Positions 10,754 to 20,417 of a stretch of DNA of 34,316 nucleotides are shown in pieces. Numbering within the stretch: position 1 is the first letter of the stretch; the number at the start of each line of letters is the position of its first letter. This DNA is from Aureobasidium sp. EXF-3400. Taxonomy: Eukaryota > Ascomycota > Dothideomycetes > Dothideales > Saccotheciaceae. Position numbers and translations under genes: made by a program. The stretch spans positions 1-34,316 of the forward strand of contig SWBL01000443.1 of NCBI GenBank assembly GCA_024195585.1, written 5' to 3'. The notes under the pieces were generated by a model. It had not been told where the DNA came from and ran no database searches. It was given only the letters and a program-made list of their open reading frames with translations.

Positions 10754-12979
10754 GGCCGATGATTAGCTCAAATCTTTTCTTCTTCTCCTGTCCTGCTGTT
10801 ATACCCCCATCCTCACCATCCGGATATAGCAACAAACAGCATGATAGGCTGGGAGGATACTGTACGTACCGGGCGAAGCCTGCGGCGACAGGCTGTGACC
10901 TTCAAAGGACTGCTGGGATTTGCGATTCGACCTTTTCTGCCAATGCAGTTTGGATAGCATTTGTATAGTCTGCTCCACCCTTCAAAGGGCTGCTGTTCGC
11001 TGAATGAGCCGATGGTCTGGAGCGCACGCGCCGAGATTGAGCAAATCGAGGGGTTGCTGCAGCTCCACAGACCCAAGGCAAGCTAGCCTATCTGTGAACA
11101 CACCGAGAGAGAAAGAGGCTGGCAACTCTTCTCCTGTTGCGGAAGACCCTTCTGATTCGCACACTGGTCGATCTCTCTTTTTGCTCAACTAAAGAGTCTC
11201 GGTAATGGCCACTTGGATCTTCCGCCGGCTATGCATTCATCAAGTACACTCTACTGTAAGGCCGGACGCGCTGTAAGCATCCCTCAGGTTTAAAGTGTCC
11301 GATGACCTCTACAAGCTGACATTTTACCTTTCGCGGCTGCGGATTGCGAGCTTGGCACGACAAAGACTAGCAACAAGCCATTTCATCTCCTCTGCAAGCA
11401 CGTAATCCTCGTTACTGTCTGTCCGAACCGGTCTGGCCTTTGCGCTTGACTTGTAGCCATGCACTCCCTGCTGCAGGGCGTTCTTCTGTTGCAATGGTCA
11501 CTCCCGTCCCTCTGTCTTTGATGCCTCTTATTCGCTTGCTCGAGCACTTTCACATGCGCGTCTACTACTCTTCCGCGTGCCCTCGAATTGCGATGTACAT
11601 TCGCGGGCCGTAGACAGCATCGAACAGAGTCAGATTCGCATCTCGCTCGCCCTCGCTCACCTCTTTCTAGCCGTCTCCGACCGAGAGTGGTATAGTCTTG
11701 CCTGTCCCAAATTGCGACTCCCGGTCTTGTGTAAAAAGTCTTGTCCCTAATTATAGACAAGCAATTTACCGTTAAAAATAGTGTGGAGTTTGTCCCCGTT
11801 GTCGGGGAACTGCTTACCTGGTATTCGTTGAATTTCTCCGATTTTGAAGATACTCGTTTGCAACGGTATTCTCAGATTCAGTGCCTCTCCTGTACTAATG
11901 CGAGAAGCTGCTTTTGCGTTCGACTCTATCAAGACGACTGTTTATTCGCGCATAAGTTCCTCGGACTGTCATCGATTTCCGTTCCACCAAGATCCACACG
12001 ACCCGACGGAAGAAGATCGACACAACCACGGATGCCGAAGTCCTAAAGGGCAATCATCCGCCTGCAACTTATTTTCGTCCACCCACGTTTTGATCACCGA
12101 CGTCCATGTCAATCATATGGATGTCTTGATGTATATCACTATAACAGAAACGAAAGCCTTCTCCTGACCTACTGTAGGTCGTGAATCAGGGCAGACCTGT
12201 CGCTAGGGATGCCAGATTCATGGTCGACCTTTCTCACGAAACATCCAGCTACGAGTTTGTCCGTCTTCGGCTCGGACCATACCACATGTGAAACGTTAGA
12301 TCTTGTCGTCCAGCAAAATGTGTAACACCCCACAAATTCCCAAACAATATCTGAAAAACGGTCGTGGGGAAGTTGCGACAATCGCATTCGGCTACCCTAC
12401 CTCTCTCCTGAAGACGATGCCTTCGGTGACAGAGACGATTTTCCGACCATTTTGACATGCAGCAACTTCTTTGCCAACATCTATTCAGACGGTCAACAGA
12501 GATTTGGAGTATATATGCTGCCTAAGGGAAACTGAAACCGGATGGCTCATCCATAATAGTTTCCGCAAGAGATCCAAACCCGCAAACAACAGCGCGAAGA
12601 TCTACGACTACTTACCCCTGGGCTACCGACCAAAAAGGCATCTGGGCCTGACAATCCGCTTTTATACCTCACAACACCAAGCCCTTACAGTATATACATA
12701 GAAACGAAGGTGAATGAACAAGGCAGCGAACTCTCTCGTTTGATGTTACGTGCACGTTTGCGTGCTTCAAGTTGCCTGATAGTTCGTCGCCTGGTGCAAG
12801 GCATCGGTAACCGAGTTTCACTTGGCTCTCTCTGTAACGATATCTATAAGTTTCTCGCAACACTCCTTACTGTTTACCATACTCACATTCCTTTGCTTGA
12901 TTCCTCTTGTCGACTCTTTTGCAGTACTAATATTTCTCGACTTTTCTCGATACACACCAAAACACCAATCACAATCATA
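10754..12979. other. 2.2 kb divergent intergenic region, no gene recognised
   Basis: It lies between the divergent starts of the 712-residue protein and the small secreted protein, so it carries both promoters. The last ~100 bases before 12980 are CT-rich, then CA-rich (ACACCAAAACACCAATCAC), a typical fungal transcript leader. Open frames here (e.g. minus 11383-11760) are arginine-rich and domainless. A GCAG at about 12923 could be a leader-intron acceptor. Confidence 0.45.
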
Positions 12980-13614
12980 ATGTTCACTCTTCGTCAATCG
13001 CTGGCAGCTCTTGCAGCTGTGGTTGCTGCTCCTCTTGCCTCGGCCGCTCCCATCACCACATTCTCGCGTATTGGTGCTTCTTCAAATGGCATGGACATCT
13101 TGGATTTCCAGATTCACGCGGCAATGTCGCCTGGACATTTGACGGAAAACACGACAATGAGCTTCGTGGTGGATACTCACACGTCCAAGATCACCTGCAC
13201 TGGCACCTGGGCACCCGAAGGACCTTTCCCAACTGGCGAATACGTGGGTTTTCGGTCCAAAATTCACCAGAGCGACAATCGCTGATGATTATACAGATGC
13301 CCTGTGGAAACAGCACTCTAGGCTGGAACTTCAAGGAAGACACATACAAGGGCATGAGTGACTTCACTCTGCAGATGGAGTACACCTACACTGATGACTC
13401 GTACGCATTATCCCCGATCTCAAATACTTCTGATAACAAGACACTCAGCTAACATCAACACCACAGTGTCGGCGAGGCTCCCTACAACAGAGTCACAGAA
13501 TTCAGCCACGCAAACATCACAGCCACCAATGTCGATTGCTCGGAAAAGACACAGAGCTGCCAACTGTGCAACAATAGCACAATCACCGCTATTGTATACG
13601 CTTCTATCGCTTAA
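12980..13614 (+). CDS. Small secreted five-cysteine protein, possibly Alt a 1-like
   Basis: Three exons: 12980-13243, 13297-13400, 13467-13614; 171 residues. A clear signal peptide (MFTLRQSLAALAAVVAAPLA) probably is cut after the Ala-rich stretch near residue 22. The mature chain has Cys73, 91, 147, 154 and 157 and several N-glycosylation sites (N57, N93, N139, N159). The beta-strand pattern, a first Cys in ITCTGTW, a PCG soon after, then two closely placed Cys near the end, resembles the Alt a 1 (AA1-like) beta-barrel proteins of Dothideomycetes. That match is by eye and tentative. Proteins of this size and type are often apoplastic and effector-like; nothing here proves that role. The gene sits alone with a 2.2 kb upstream region and is convergent with the P450 gene. 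Confidence 0.8.
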
Positions 13615-14089
13615 GAAGTGCTCCCCTCGACATCACACAAGCTTCCATTCGAAATGGACTCGAGCTGTCACACAAAACCCAACCCTTCTCCAACACAAGT
13701 CCGGACTTTGTGTTGGCGTTTGCATTTCCATTCTTTTTCTCCAAAAAGCGCAGGCTTTCGCTCAAGGCTGGCCCAAATTATTGTATATAGAGTCTTGTCA
13801 TGATATCCAAGATTATTTTTTCTTTGTTCATCTGGCTCCTTCTCGAAACTTGTCTTCGTTGGTGTTTGTTTGTTGTGTATCACGTGTCACTTCAAACGAT
13901 TGGTGTTGCACGAGCGAGGTCGAGGGGTTTGTAGGTGTAACGTGTATAGCATTTGTCTCAGCCTGAAACTTGACGCCTTGCAGAGCCGTGACAGGATATC
14001 GCTGGTGCTACACTTGGCCATCACATTGATGGAAGTTGTCCGATATTCTGAAATCCCCTTTCCTCCCCGACCAACCCGTTGAATACCCT
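13615..14089. other. Convergent 3' intergenic region
   Basis: It lies between the stop codons of the secreted protein (plus) and the P450 (minus). It probably holds both 3' UTRs. Nothing else is recognised. Confidence 0.5.
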
Positions 14090-15851
14090 TCAGCCCACAG
14101 GTGTCAACTTAACCATCAGCGGCCTCTTATCCCAAAAGATAAAGACCTTCTGATCCTTCCAATCTTTGCTTTCCTCCTCCAACTTGATATCGAAAGTCAA
14201 CAGCACCATAGTCAACAGCAATCTCATCTCATGATACGCCAAATTCTTGCCAATGCAGTTTCTAGGTCCAGTGCTGAATGGCTGTAACGCAGCAAAATTA
14301 TCATTCGCATATTTTGGATCTCCCAAAAAGCGTTCAGGGACAAAAGTCGAGGGGTTGAGGAAATTGGCAGTGCTTTGGTAGGTGGCCCAGTGGTTTACTG
14401 CTACTGAGACATTGCCGGGGATATATTTGTTGGCGATGATTGCGCCTTCGGAGGGAGTGACGCGAGGGAGACCGCTGGAGATGGGTGGATACATGCGAAG
14501 GCCTTCTTCGATGCAAGCGTTGAGGTATGGCAATTTCGCCAGTTCATCTATGGTAACGTCGGTTTCCGACTTGAAGGCGCCACGTACTTCTGCAACCAGT
14601 TTGGCCATCTTGTCTGGGTTGATGAGGAGGTAGTAAGTAAGACCAGAGAGCAGAGTCGCAGTCGTCTCCGTGCCTGCGTTCATAAAGACGGTGGCGTTGC
14701 CATACATTTCTGCAAGCGACATGCCTGCTGTAGCATCTCCCTTGCCGTCGTCTGAACGTTTCAAGATCTCTGTCCATAGATCCGGGCGACCTGGATCACG
14801 AGCTAATCGGCGGTCGACTCTATCAGCTGCGAACTTTTCATTCTCTCTCTGCATGCGGCGCGCGGATGCCGGAATAAGTTTTGGAAGCAGCGATGACATG
14901 AATGGCAGTTGCCCGATGGCTATAAACTTTCCGATGTTCTTGATGCTGTCGAATATCAGTCTGACCGAAGGAGCGTATTCGGTGTTTTCCAGCATATATA
15001 GTGGTTCACCAAAGCTGTTTCTGTCAGCTAAGGGCTACTGACGCCTCTAATGCTCAGTAACATACGTGAGATCCGACATGACATCAAATCTGCGGCCCTT
15101 AGTAGTTGCTTCACGACAACGTTTCTAGGATGGACTTACGTGGTAAAATTGTAGTATCTGACCATGTCGACTGCCTCACCTGCAGCCGTGGCTTCCTTTA
15201 ACTTCGTGATCATGAAGCCCGCCCATCGTTTGAGCAGAGGTTCCTGGTCTCGCAGTGCCTAGAAGGTACTCAGTAAGAGGTCCCCTGCTACAAGTTCCAT
15301 CTTATAGCTGTTGATCGGTTCGAAGAAGCGCGTGAAATCACGAACCTTGTCAGAGAAACTGTTCGCGAGAATGCGACGCTGTCGAGTATGGTTGGGATCA
15401 TCGGCGATAACGATATGCCTCGTTGAATTTGGCTCTGTGATATAGAACTTGGGGTCCTTCTCAAAGGTTCTGGTCTTACCACCAGTCTTGTGGCCATAAA
15501 TGACCTTCCAGGCAGAAGCGTCGGTGAAGCTGACTTGACGAGGAGCGGTTCTCACGATGGGGCCATATTTCTCATGTAACTCGAGCATGCTTCGTACCTC
15601 GGAGCCTGTCCATAGCATCATTACCTTGGGGATGTGCGAGGCCGCCATCAGCTTCTCTCCTGGTATATGAGAGAGGGGACCAAGATAGACATCATATGCT
15701 ACAAAAGCAGCATAAAGGGCAAGAAACTTGGGATGTTAGATCGCAGCAGAGAATCTGCCTCAAGAGCTCATACCGTGAGAAGCAGATTCAAGAACGTGAA
15801 GTCGGAAGCATGAGGTATCCGCTGCCATACTGAATCATAGTTGGCAGACAT
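14090..15851 (-). CDS. Cytochrome P450 monooxygenase (CYP65/Tri11-like)
   Basis: Five exons: 15851-15774, 15726-15346, 15258-15140, 15089-15066, 15014-14090; 508 residues, normal for a microsomal fungal P450. A hydrophobic N-terminal anchor (about residues 18-42, FLALYAAFVAYDVYLG) is followed by the proline hinge. The I-helix motif is AGTETT at 314-319, ExxR is EGLR at 371-374, PERF is 427-430, and the haem loop is FSTGPRNCIG with Cys454 as thiolate ligand. The DVMSDLTFGEPLY segment and the ending VKLTPV resemble the isotrichodermin C-15 hydroxylase (CYP65) group. It should hydroxylate a small lipophilic substrate at the ER using a P450 reductase; the substrate is unknown. It is divergent from the tannase gene across 0.8 kb. 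Exon 4 is only 24 bases. The N-terminal exon is supported by phase and by the continuous anchor it creates. Confidence 0.92.
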
Positions 15852-15867
15852 GTTGCGAGGTTGGCAT
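15835..15867 (-). promoter_or_regulatory. Upstream ATG overlapping the P450 start out of frame
   Basis: An ATG 16 bases before the P450 start opens a ten-codon frame that runs across the main ATG and stops inside the first exon. If transcribed, it would compete with the main start. Its effect depends on where transcription begins, which the sequence does not show. Confidence 0.35.
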
Positions 15868-16642
15868 GAGTGCAGAATTCTAGGTGAGCAATCCTCACTC
15901 TTTATCTGACAGTCGCAATATAGATGCCTTGCTCTAATTGGCGTGCAGGATGTGCATTGAAGGAGCGGAATCCTGCTGGAGCTCTGCAGGAATCCGGTGT
16001 GTACGTCGCATCGCTGTCTGACTGGAGGACTCATACATGGACCTAATTTTTGATCTATAAGCAGCCCTTTTCGGTGTCTTGTGCATTTCTGTGAAGCTGG
16101 TTTGGGGCTCGGTGTGAATGGCCTAATCAAGAGGAGTCGTTGATCGAGTAGCGACGGTCCAGAAACCTTCAAGACGCGTCCCGTCCCCGCTCGCCAGCCT
16201 CATCTTAAATGCAGCCACCAGGCACGCTGCAATACCACTCCTTTTGCTACATCATGGTGGAATACTACTGTCCAATCCCGGAGTCTTCTTTATACTGACG
16301 AGGCTCGCGAACAGGCCGAATTGCCGCTCTTTTCAGGCTCATCTGCCGCGTTCTGTAACTTCTGTTTATCCTGATGATCACCCCACGTTCCAAGCTCCGC
16401 ATCAGGACTGCCGCCTCCATGATCTGCACCTCCGTGTCTCCAGTTCTGACAGAGACCATCTGGAGCGAGCGCGCTATACAGACGTAGCAAAATCTGGCGA
16501 AGGCGCTATGTGGTCGACATTTAACCGTTTACCGAGGGCATTTCGCCAGCCCTCGTCGTCTTCTCTCGTCTCCTCGCATCCCCTGTATAAAGAAGCCCTT
16601 CACCGTAATAAACTCAGAGTATAATCAGCCACTCAATTCAGA
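15868..16642. promoter_or_regulatory. Shared divergent promoter of P450 and tannase
   Basis: The two genes start in opposite directions, and about 0.8 kb separates their start codons with no other gene in between. A 126-codon open frame on the plus strand (16244-16624) shows no domain and lies in what should be the tannase promoter. Co-regulation is possible but inferred only from geometry. Confidence 0.5.
16586..16591 (+). promoter_or_regulatory. TATA box of the tannase gene
   Basis: TATAAA lies 57 bases before the tannase start codon, within CCTGTATAAAGAAG, a spacing that leaves a short leader. It is the clearest TATA element next to a start codon in the window. Confidence 0.5.
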
Positions 16643-18281
16643 ATGCTATCTCAAACTCTTGGACTTGCTGTCCTCGCCTTGCCTTTGTTGGCAGAAGCGA
16701 AAGACTGTTCACAAGCAGCCTTCCAAAAGATCATCCCCTCCAACTCGACTTTCAATTATGTCACCAAAGTCGCTGAGGGTGGAACATTTACCGATGCCTA
16801 TGCCAACGCCAATGCTACTGGTCTGCCTGAGGGATGCGCAGTGAGTGTCAAGGTTCCCACGCCGGGCAACTCATCGTACAATATGGCTATCTACCTTCCC
16901 AACAAATGGAATTCGAGAATCATCACGACTGGAAACGGTGGATATGGTGGCTTCACCAACTGGCAAGATTTGGGAGTGTACTCTCATTATGGTTTCTCGG
17001 CCATCACAACTGTAAGTTTCTGCTCATTATCGATTTCCCTGTAATATATCACTGAAACACCAACAGGACACTGGTCACGACAACCTAAACCCTCTGGACT
17101 CGACTTTTGCCCTTAACAAAGGATCGCTCGAGAACTGGGGCTGGCGCGCTATGCATGGTTCAGTCCTTATTGGTAAGGCTCTGTCTGCTGCATACTATGG
17201 CCAAACCTACAAATATTCGTACTATTCTGGATGTTCGACAGGAGGACGTCAAGGCCTGAGAGAGATGCAGTTGAACCCTGAAGCCTTTGACGGTGTTTTC
17301 GTAGGAGCTCCTGCCTGGTGGATTCCCCATCTCGGCATCTACACGACTCAGGCTACGCTGGGCAATCTGCCTCAAGACTCCTCTCACCACATCTCTGCTG
17401 CATTGGCCAGTGTCATCGACGCTGAAATCCTCAAGCAGTGTGATCCTCAAGACGGTGTGACCGACAAGGTCATTATGAGTCCCGAGGGGTGTGTCTTCAA
17501 CCCTCTGACTCTGCTCTGTGAAGGAGCAGTAAACGCCTCTGCTTGTATCACCCGTCCTCAGCTTAACACTTTGTATAAGGCTCTGCACGATTGGACTTAC
17601 TTTGATGGCACTCTGATCTTCCCGGCCCCTTCCCTTGGCACCCCGCTGATCGCCTACATTGGCGACTCACCCATTCCTAACCCTATGGGCACCGGAATGG
17701 TCGAGCACCTCTTGCTGAATACCACTCAGCCCTACGACTGGAGCACCTTCAACGAGAGCGTAGTCCGTCTTTCTGAAGCCATCGATCCTGGCAATGCCAG
17801 TCCAGACGACTTCGATATCTCGGCATTCCAGAAGAGAGGCGGTAAGGTCATTCATTGGCACGGTCAAGCCGATCCCATCATCCCCTTCAGATCAAGCACA
17901 TACTTCTACGAGCAGACCGCTTCTTCCATCGCCCCTCACGACATCGAAATGGACGACTTTTACAAGTTCTTCCCCATCGCCGGCATGAGCCATTGTTCCG
18001 GCAGCCAGTACTCTCCCTGGTACATTGGTGGTGCTAGTCAAGACTTGGCCAACGTCAGCCACGGAGTTCCTGGATTTGAAGACTCTCAGCATAACGGCCT
18101 TCTCGCATTGATGCGCTGGGTTGAGAATGGCACTGCTCCGGAAAAGCTGATCGCCACCAAATACAATGACGATAACCCTGCTAAGGGTGTCTACCGCCAG
18201 AGACCTCTTTGCCCTTACCCTAGTGAACCTGTCTACACTCATGGAAAGGTGGACTCTGCAAGCAGCTGGAAATGCTCGTAA
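16643..18281 (+). CDS. Secreted tannase/feruloyl esterase family hydrolase
   Basis: Two exons: 16643-17011 and 17067-18281; 527 residues, usual for the family. A signal peptide (MLSQTLGLAVLALPLLAEA) directs secretion. The fold is an alpha/beta hydrolase with the nucleophile in GCSTGGRQG (Ser180), Asp392 in HGQADPIIP and His432 in GMSHCSG. Cys179 next to the Ser and Cys433 next to the His give the CS-D-HC motif known for tannases and fungal feruloyl esterases, where the two Cys form a disulfide that holds the triad. A large lid insertion with further Cys lies between Ser180 and Asp392. Several N-glycosylation sites (NST, NASA, NTT, NES) fit an extracellular enzyme. It should cleave gallate or hydroxycinnamate esters in plant material; sequence alone does not separate these. 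It is preceded by a TATA box and divergent from a P450. Confidence 0.93.
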
Positions 18282-18731
18282 ACAAGACAGTCGACCTATG
18301 ACTTCGTGTTCACTCTTGTAGAAATAAGTAGTTCCACGTACCCGAAACGACTGTTCAACCAGTTTGATCCAAGTGTGTTTTCATACTCCATATAACCGCA
18401 TCGCAGAGCAATTCAGTCCCTCTATATCCATCAGTATTTATTAACGGATGGCACTCCGGATCAGGACCTTGACTCTATCCGGAAGGAGCAATTGATCCTC
18501 TTGGCATTATCCATCCTCCGTCGATCTTTCTCTACGCCCGTTGATCTACCACAAAGGTCGGCCCGAAAACACAAAGAGACACATAAGATGATAAAGATAG
18601 ACTACCTTGTGAGAAAATTTACCTTCACCTCTACTCTTCTCCATCTGCAACATCCTCGATACCACAACACAACAATCCAACCAAACGCATCCACTACGTC
18701 CACCGCAAACAGAACAGCAGCCAACGATTTA
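18282..18731. other. Intergenic region and CT/CA-rich leader
   Basis: It follows the tannase stop. The last ~100 bases (18628-18731) are strikingly CT- then CA-rich with few G, like a fungal 5' leader, and lead directly into the ATG of the 62-codon frame. This favours that ATG as a real start over two earlier ATGs in the same open frame. Confidence 0.45.
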
Positions 18732-18920
18732 ATGTCTGCGACAATCATCAGAACAGCAATTACCATCGTCCCTTGGATGCTTCTTATCCACAATCTTGTT
18801 TACATGGTCTTCGGCAACGCGAGTGGTGGCAACGATACTCTGGCTTTCAGCAATTCTTTGGGTCTTGGCTTCTTGATTGTTATTCAGTGCGCAATCAAGG
18901 GAGGTTATGTTTCTGATTGA
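18732..18920 (+). CDS. Small two-helix membrane protein (62 aa), hypothetical
   Basis: An intronless frame encodes 62 residues. Two hydrophobic segments are visible: about residues 3-27 (AITIVPWMLLIHNLVYMVF) and about 39-58 (LGLGFLIVIQCAIKGGYV), joined by a Gly/Asn-rich loop. No known family is recognised. The start follows a CT/CA-rich leader, and the frame stops with TGA just before an AT-rich 3' region. The open frame continues upstream to 18492, but that part reads as low-complexity leader. It could be a real small ER or mitochondrial membrane protein, or a chance frame. Confidence 0.45.
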   Translation: MSATIIRTAITIVPWMLLIHNLVYMVFGNASGGNDTLAFSNSLGLGFLIVIQCAIKGGYVSD

Positions 18921-19148
18921 AGGGAGTTTAGATTTGTGAGCAATGAGATGAAGTCTTGATACGATGGCCTCCTCTTGCTAGTGGAAAGAAAAGACCAGCG
19001 GAAAAGAACAAATCAAACGAAAGCAGAAAAGGATTCTTCGAGACAATATACATTCGAGTCCCCTAAGCCACTGTTTTCTTGTTACCATCTACTTATCCCC
19101 CAACCACTTCTGATAAATGCAATGTGAGGAACGAGAGAGTTACAGAGC

Positions 19149-19702
19149 TTAATAGGTCTGATGCTTCTTGACCTCCTCCCAAAGCTTGGGATCCTGCTCA
19201 ACGCGAACTTCCTCAGACTTGTCGTCAACAAGTTCATTCAAGCGGCGCAAATCCATATCCTTGGCGAGCAGAGGGATAACATATTTGTCAAAGGTTTGCC
19301 AGTAAGGGTTCTCGAGGTGGTACTTTTGACTCTGTTTTTGCGGCAATCGTGTCAGTCGGTGGAATGAAATGACAAGAATTTAGATGGTGGTGAATTGATG
19401 GCATGGAATGATATCGTGGAGACGAGAAGTGTAAGGGAAAGAAGACTTACGCTCTCATGCGCATAACGCTCGACGATTGTGAAGGCGCGAGGGTCCTTGG
19501 TATCCTGCATGACAAACCTATCTCACACATCAGTCTTCAATCCCTGTTCTTCACTACCACTCAGAGGCAAAAATACTCACCAGCCCAGACATTCCTTGTC
19601 ATTGGTGTAGACCTGAGAAGCTTCCTGCAACTTGGCAATCAACTTGTTAATGGACTCTTGGTCCTCCTTTGCGTAAAGGTGTACGACGAGTGTGTAGACC
19701 AT
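19149..19702 (-). CDS. ABM-domain (antibiotic biosynthesis monooxygenase fold) protein
   Basis: Three exons: 19702-19581, 19517-19451, 19331-19149; 123 residues. The chain shows the dimeric alpha/beta-barrel pattern: a first strand (YTLVVHLYAK), a helix (ESINKLIAKLQEASQVYTND), a central strand pair with Cys38-LGW and FVMQDTKDPRAFTIVERYA, and a last helix (PYWQTFDKYVIPLL). Members of this fold include cofactor-free quinone-forming monooxygenases and haem-degrading enzymes, but many fungal ones are uncharacterised. There is no signal peptide, so it is likely cytosolic. The C-terminal ~30 residues are charged and extend beyond the core fold. All exon junctions close in phase, with the second intron (119 nt) longer than the first (63 nt). 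It is divergent from the GH16 gene, with the tRNA between. Confidence 0.85.
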
Positions 19703-20013
19703 GGTTGCGGATGTGTTGTGAGAGGCAATTGATTGGAGAAAAGTTGTTGTGCTGTCGAAGGAGGGGTAAAACAGCTGCGACGGAAGGTGGGATGTTGCAA
19801 CGAAGCTATCGGGCCTTTTTTCCTCTTGGAGACGTCATTGCTGTTCTCGGAAGACCACTTTTGAAGTTTGAGAAATGGTAAGATATTTGATATGTGAAGG
19901 TGAATGAGATCAAAAGTAACAGTGTAGCATGATGTATGCTTGAGATCTCGAGGTGTCTGTAATTGCAGTCGTTGGCAAAAGATTGGTGCAGAGCGGGTAG
20001 GAGCAAAAAGAAA
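19703..20013. other. ABM gene promoter and tRNA 3' flank
   Basis: It holds the upstream region of the ABM gene and, at its right end, the termination signal of the tRNA. No other gene is seen. Confidence 0.5.
20005..20009 (-). terminator. RNA polymerase III terminator of tRNA-Tyr
   Basis: Reading the minus strand, a run of five T lies four bases past the discriminator base of the tRNA, the usual Pol III stop signal. Confidence 0.75.
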
Positions 20014-20100
20014 TCTCCTCTCTCTGAGTCGAACAAAGGACCTTCTGATGACAATCAACAATTACAGTCAGACGCTCTAAACCAACTGAGCTAAGAAGAG
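20014..20100 (-). tRNA. tRNA-Tyr (GUA), with 12-nt intron
   Basis: A full cloverleaf can be drawn. The acceptor stem CTCTTCT pairs with AGAGGAG (one T-G wobble), and the discriminator is A. The D stem is GCTC/GAGC around AGTTGGTTTA. The anticodon stem is TCTGA/TCAGA with C32 T33 and anticodon GTA at 20065-20063. The T stem is CTTTG/CAGAG closing TTCGACT, which also supplies the B box. The loop is 19 nt; removing 12 nt (20061-20050) after position 37 leaves a normal seven-base loop. That is the canonical nuclear intron site, and tRNA-Tyr carries an intron there in yeast too. CCA is not encoded, as expected for a nuclear eukaryotic tRNA gene. Confidence 0.95.
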
Positions 20101-20417
20101 ATTGATGTGGGGTAGGTCAAACTATTAATCTATATCCCCTTGTGATTGTGCTGGTGCTAGCGACGCAATCATGTCTACCGAGCATGACGTGGCTCATGAG
20201 CACAGCACTGCCAACTTCCAAGGCACCAAGGGCAGACCGGAACAACACACCCGACTCAAGCATATAACCTCAAGGCACTTGGCAGAAGCGAGCAGGTCTC
20301 GAGTCAACAATCCCTCTCCTCTCTTCCTCTTTCTCAACAACCCCGACCTTCTTCTTCCTAAACAACGAACACCCCAAGGAACCCACCACGCACCGCACAA
20401 GCACACCAACACACACA
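20101..20417. other. tRNA upstream flank and GH16 promoter
   Basis: This stretch separates the tRNA 5' end from the GH16 start. The leader before the ATG is CA-rich (GCACACCAACACACAC), a common fungal arrangement. An ATG at 20171 opens a long frame on the plus strand, but it reads as Pro/His/Thr-rich noise that overlaps the GH16 gene in another frame. Confidence 0.5.

Noticed and set aside
11383..11760. 125-codon minus-strand frame
   Set aside because: The composition is arginine-heavy and noise-like, with no conserved-looking block or plausible leader.
16244..16624. 126-codon plus-strand frame before the tannase gene
   Set aside because: It has no domain or signal, and it covers the TATA box and leader region of the tannase gene.
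15868..16642. CreA-like sites (CCCCGC at 16195, CCCCAC at 16381) between P450 and tannase
   Set aside because: The SYGGRG consensus is so loose that about three matches are expected by chance in this length on both strands.
14090..19702. A full secondary-metabolite cluster around the P450
   Set aside because: There is no polyketide synthase, peptide synthetase, terpene synthase, cluster regulator or dedicated transporter nearby; only tailoring-type enzymes are seen.
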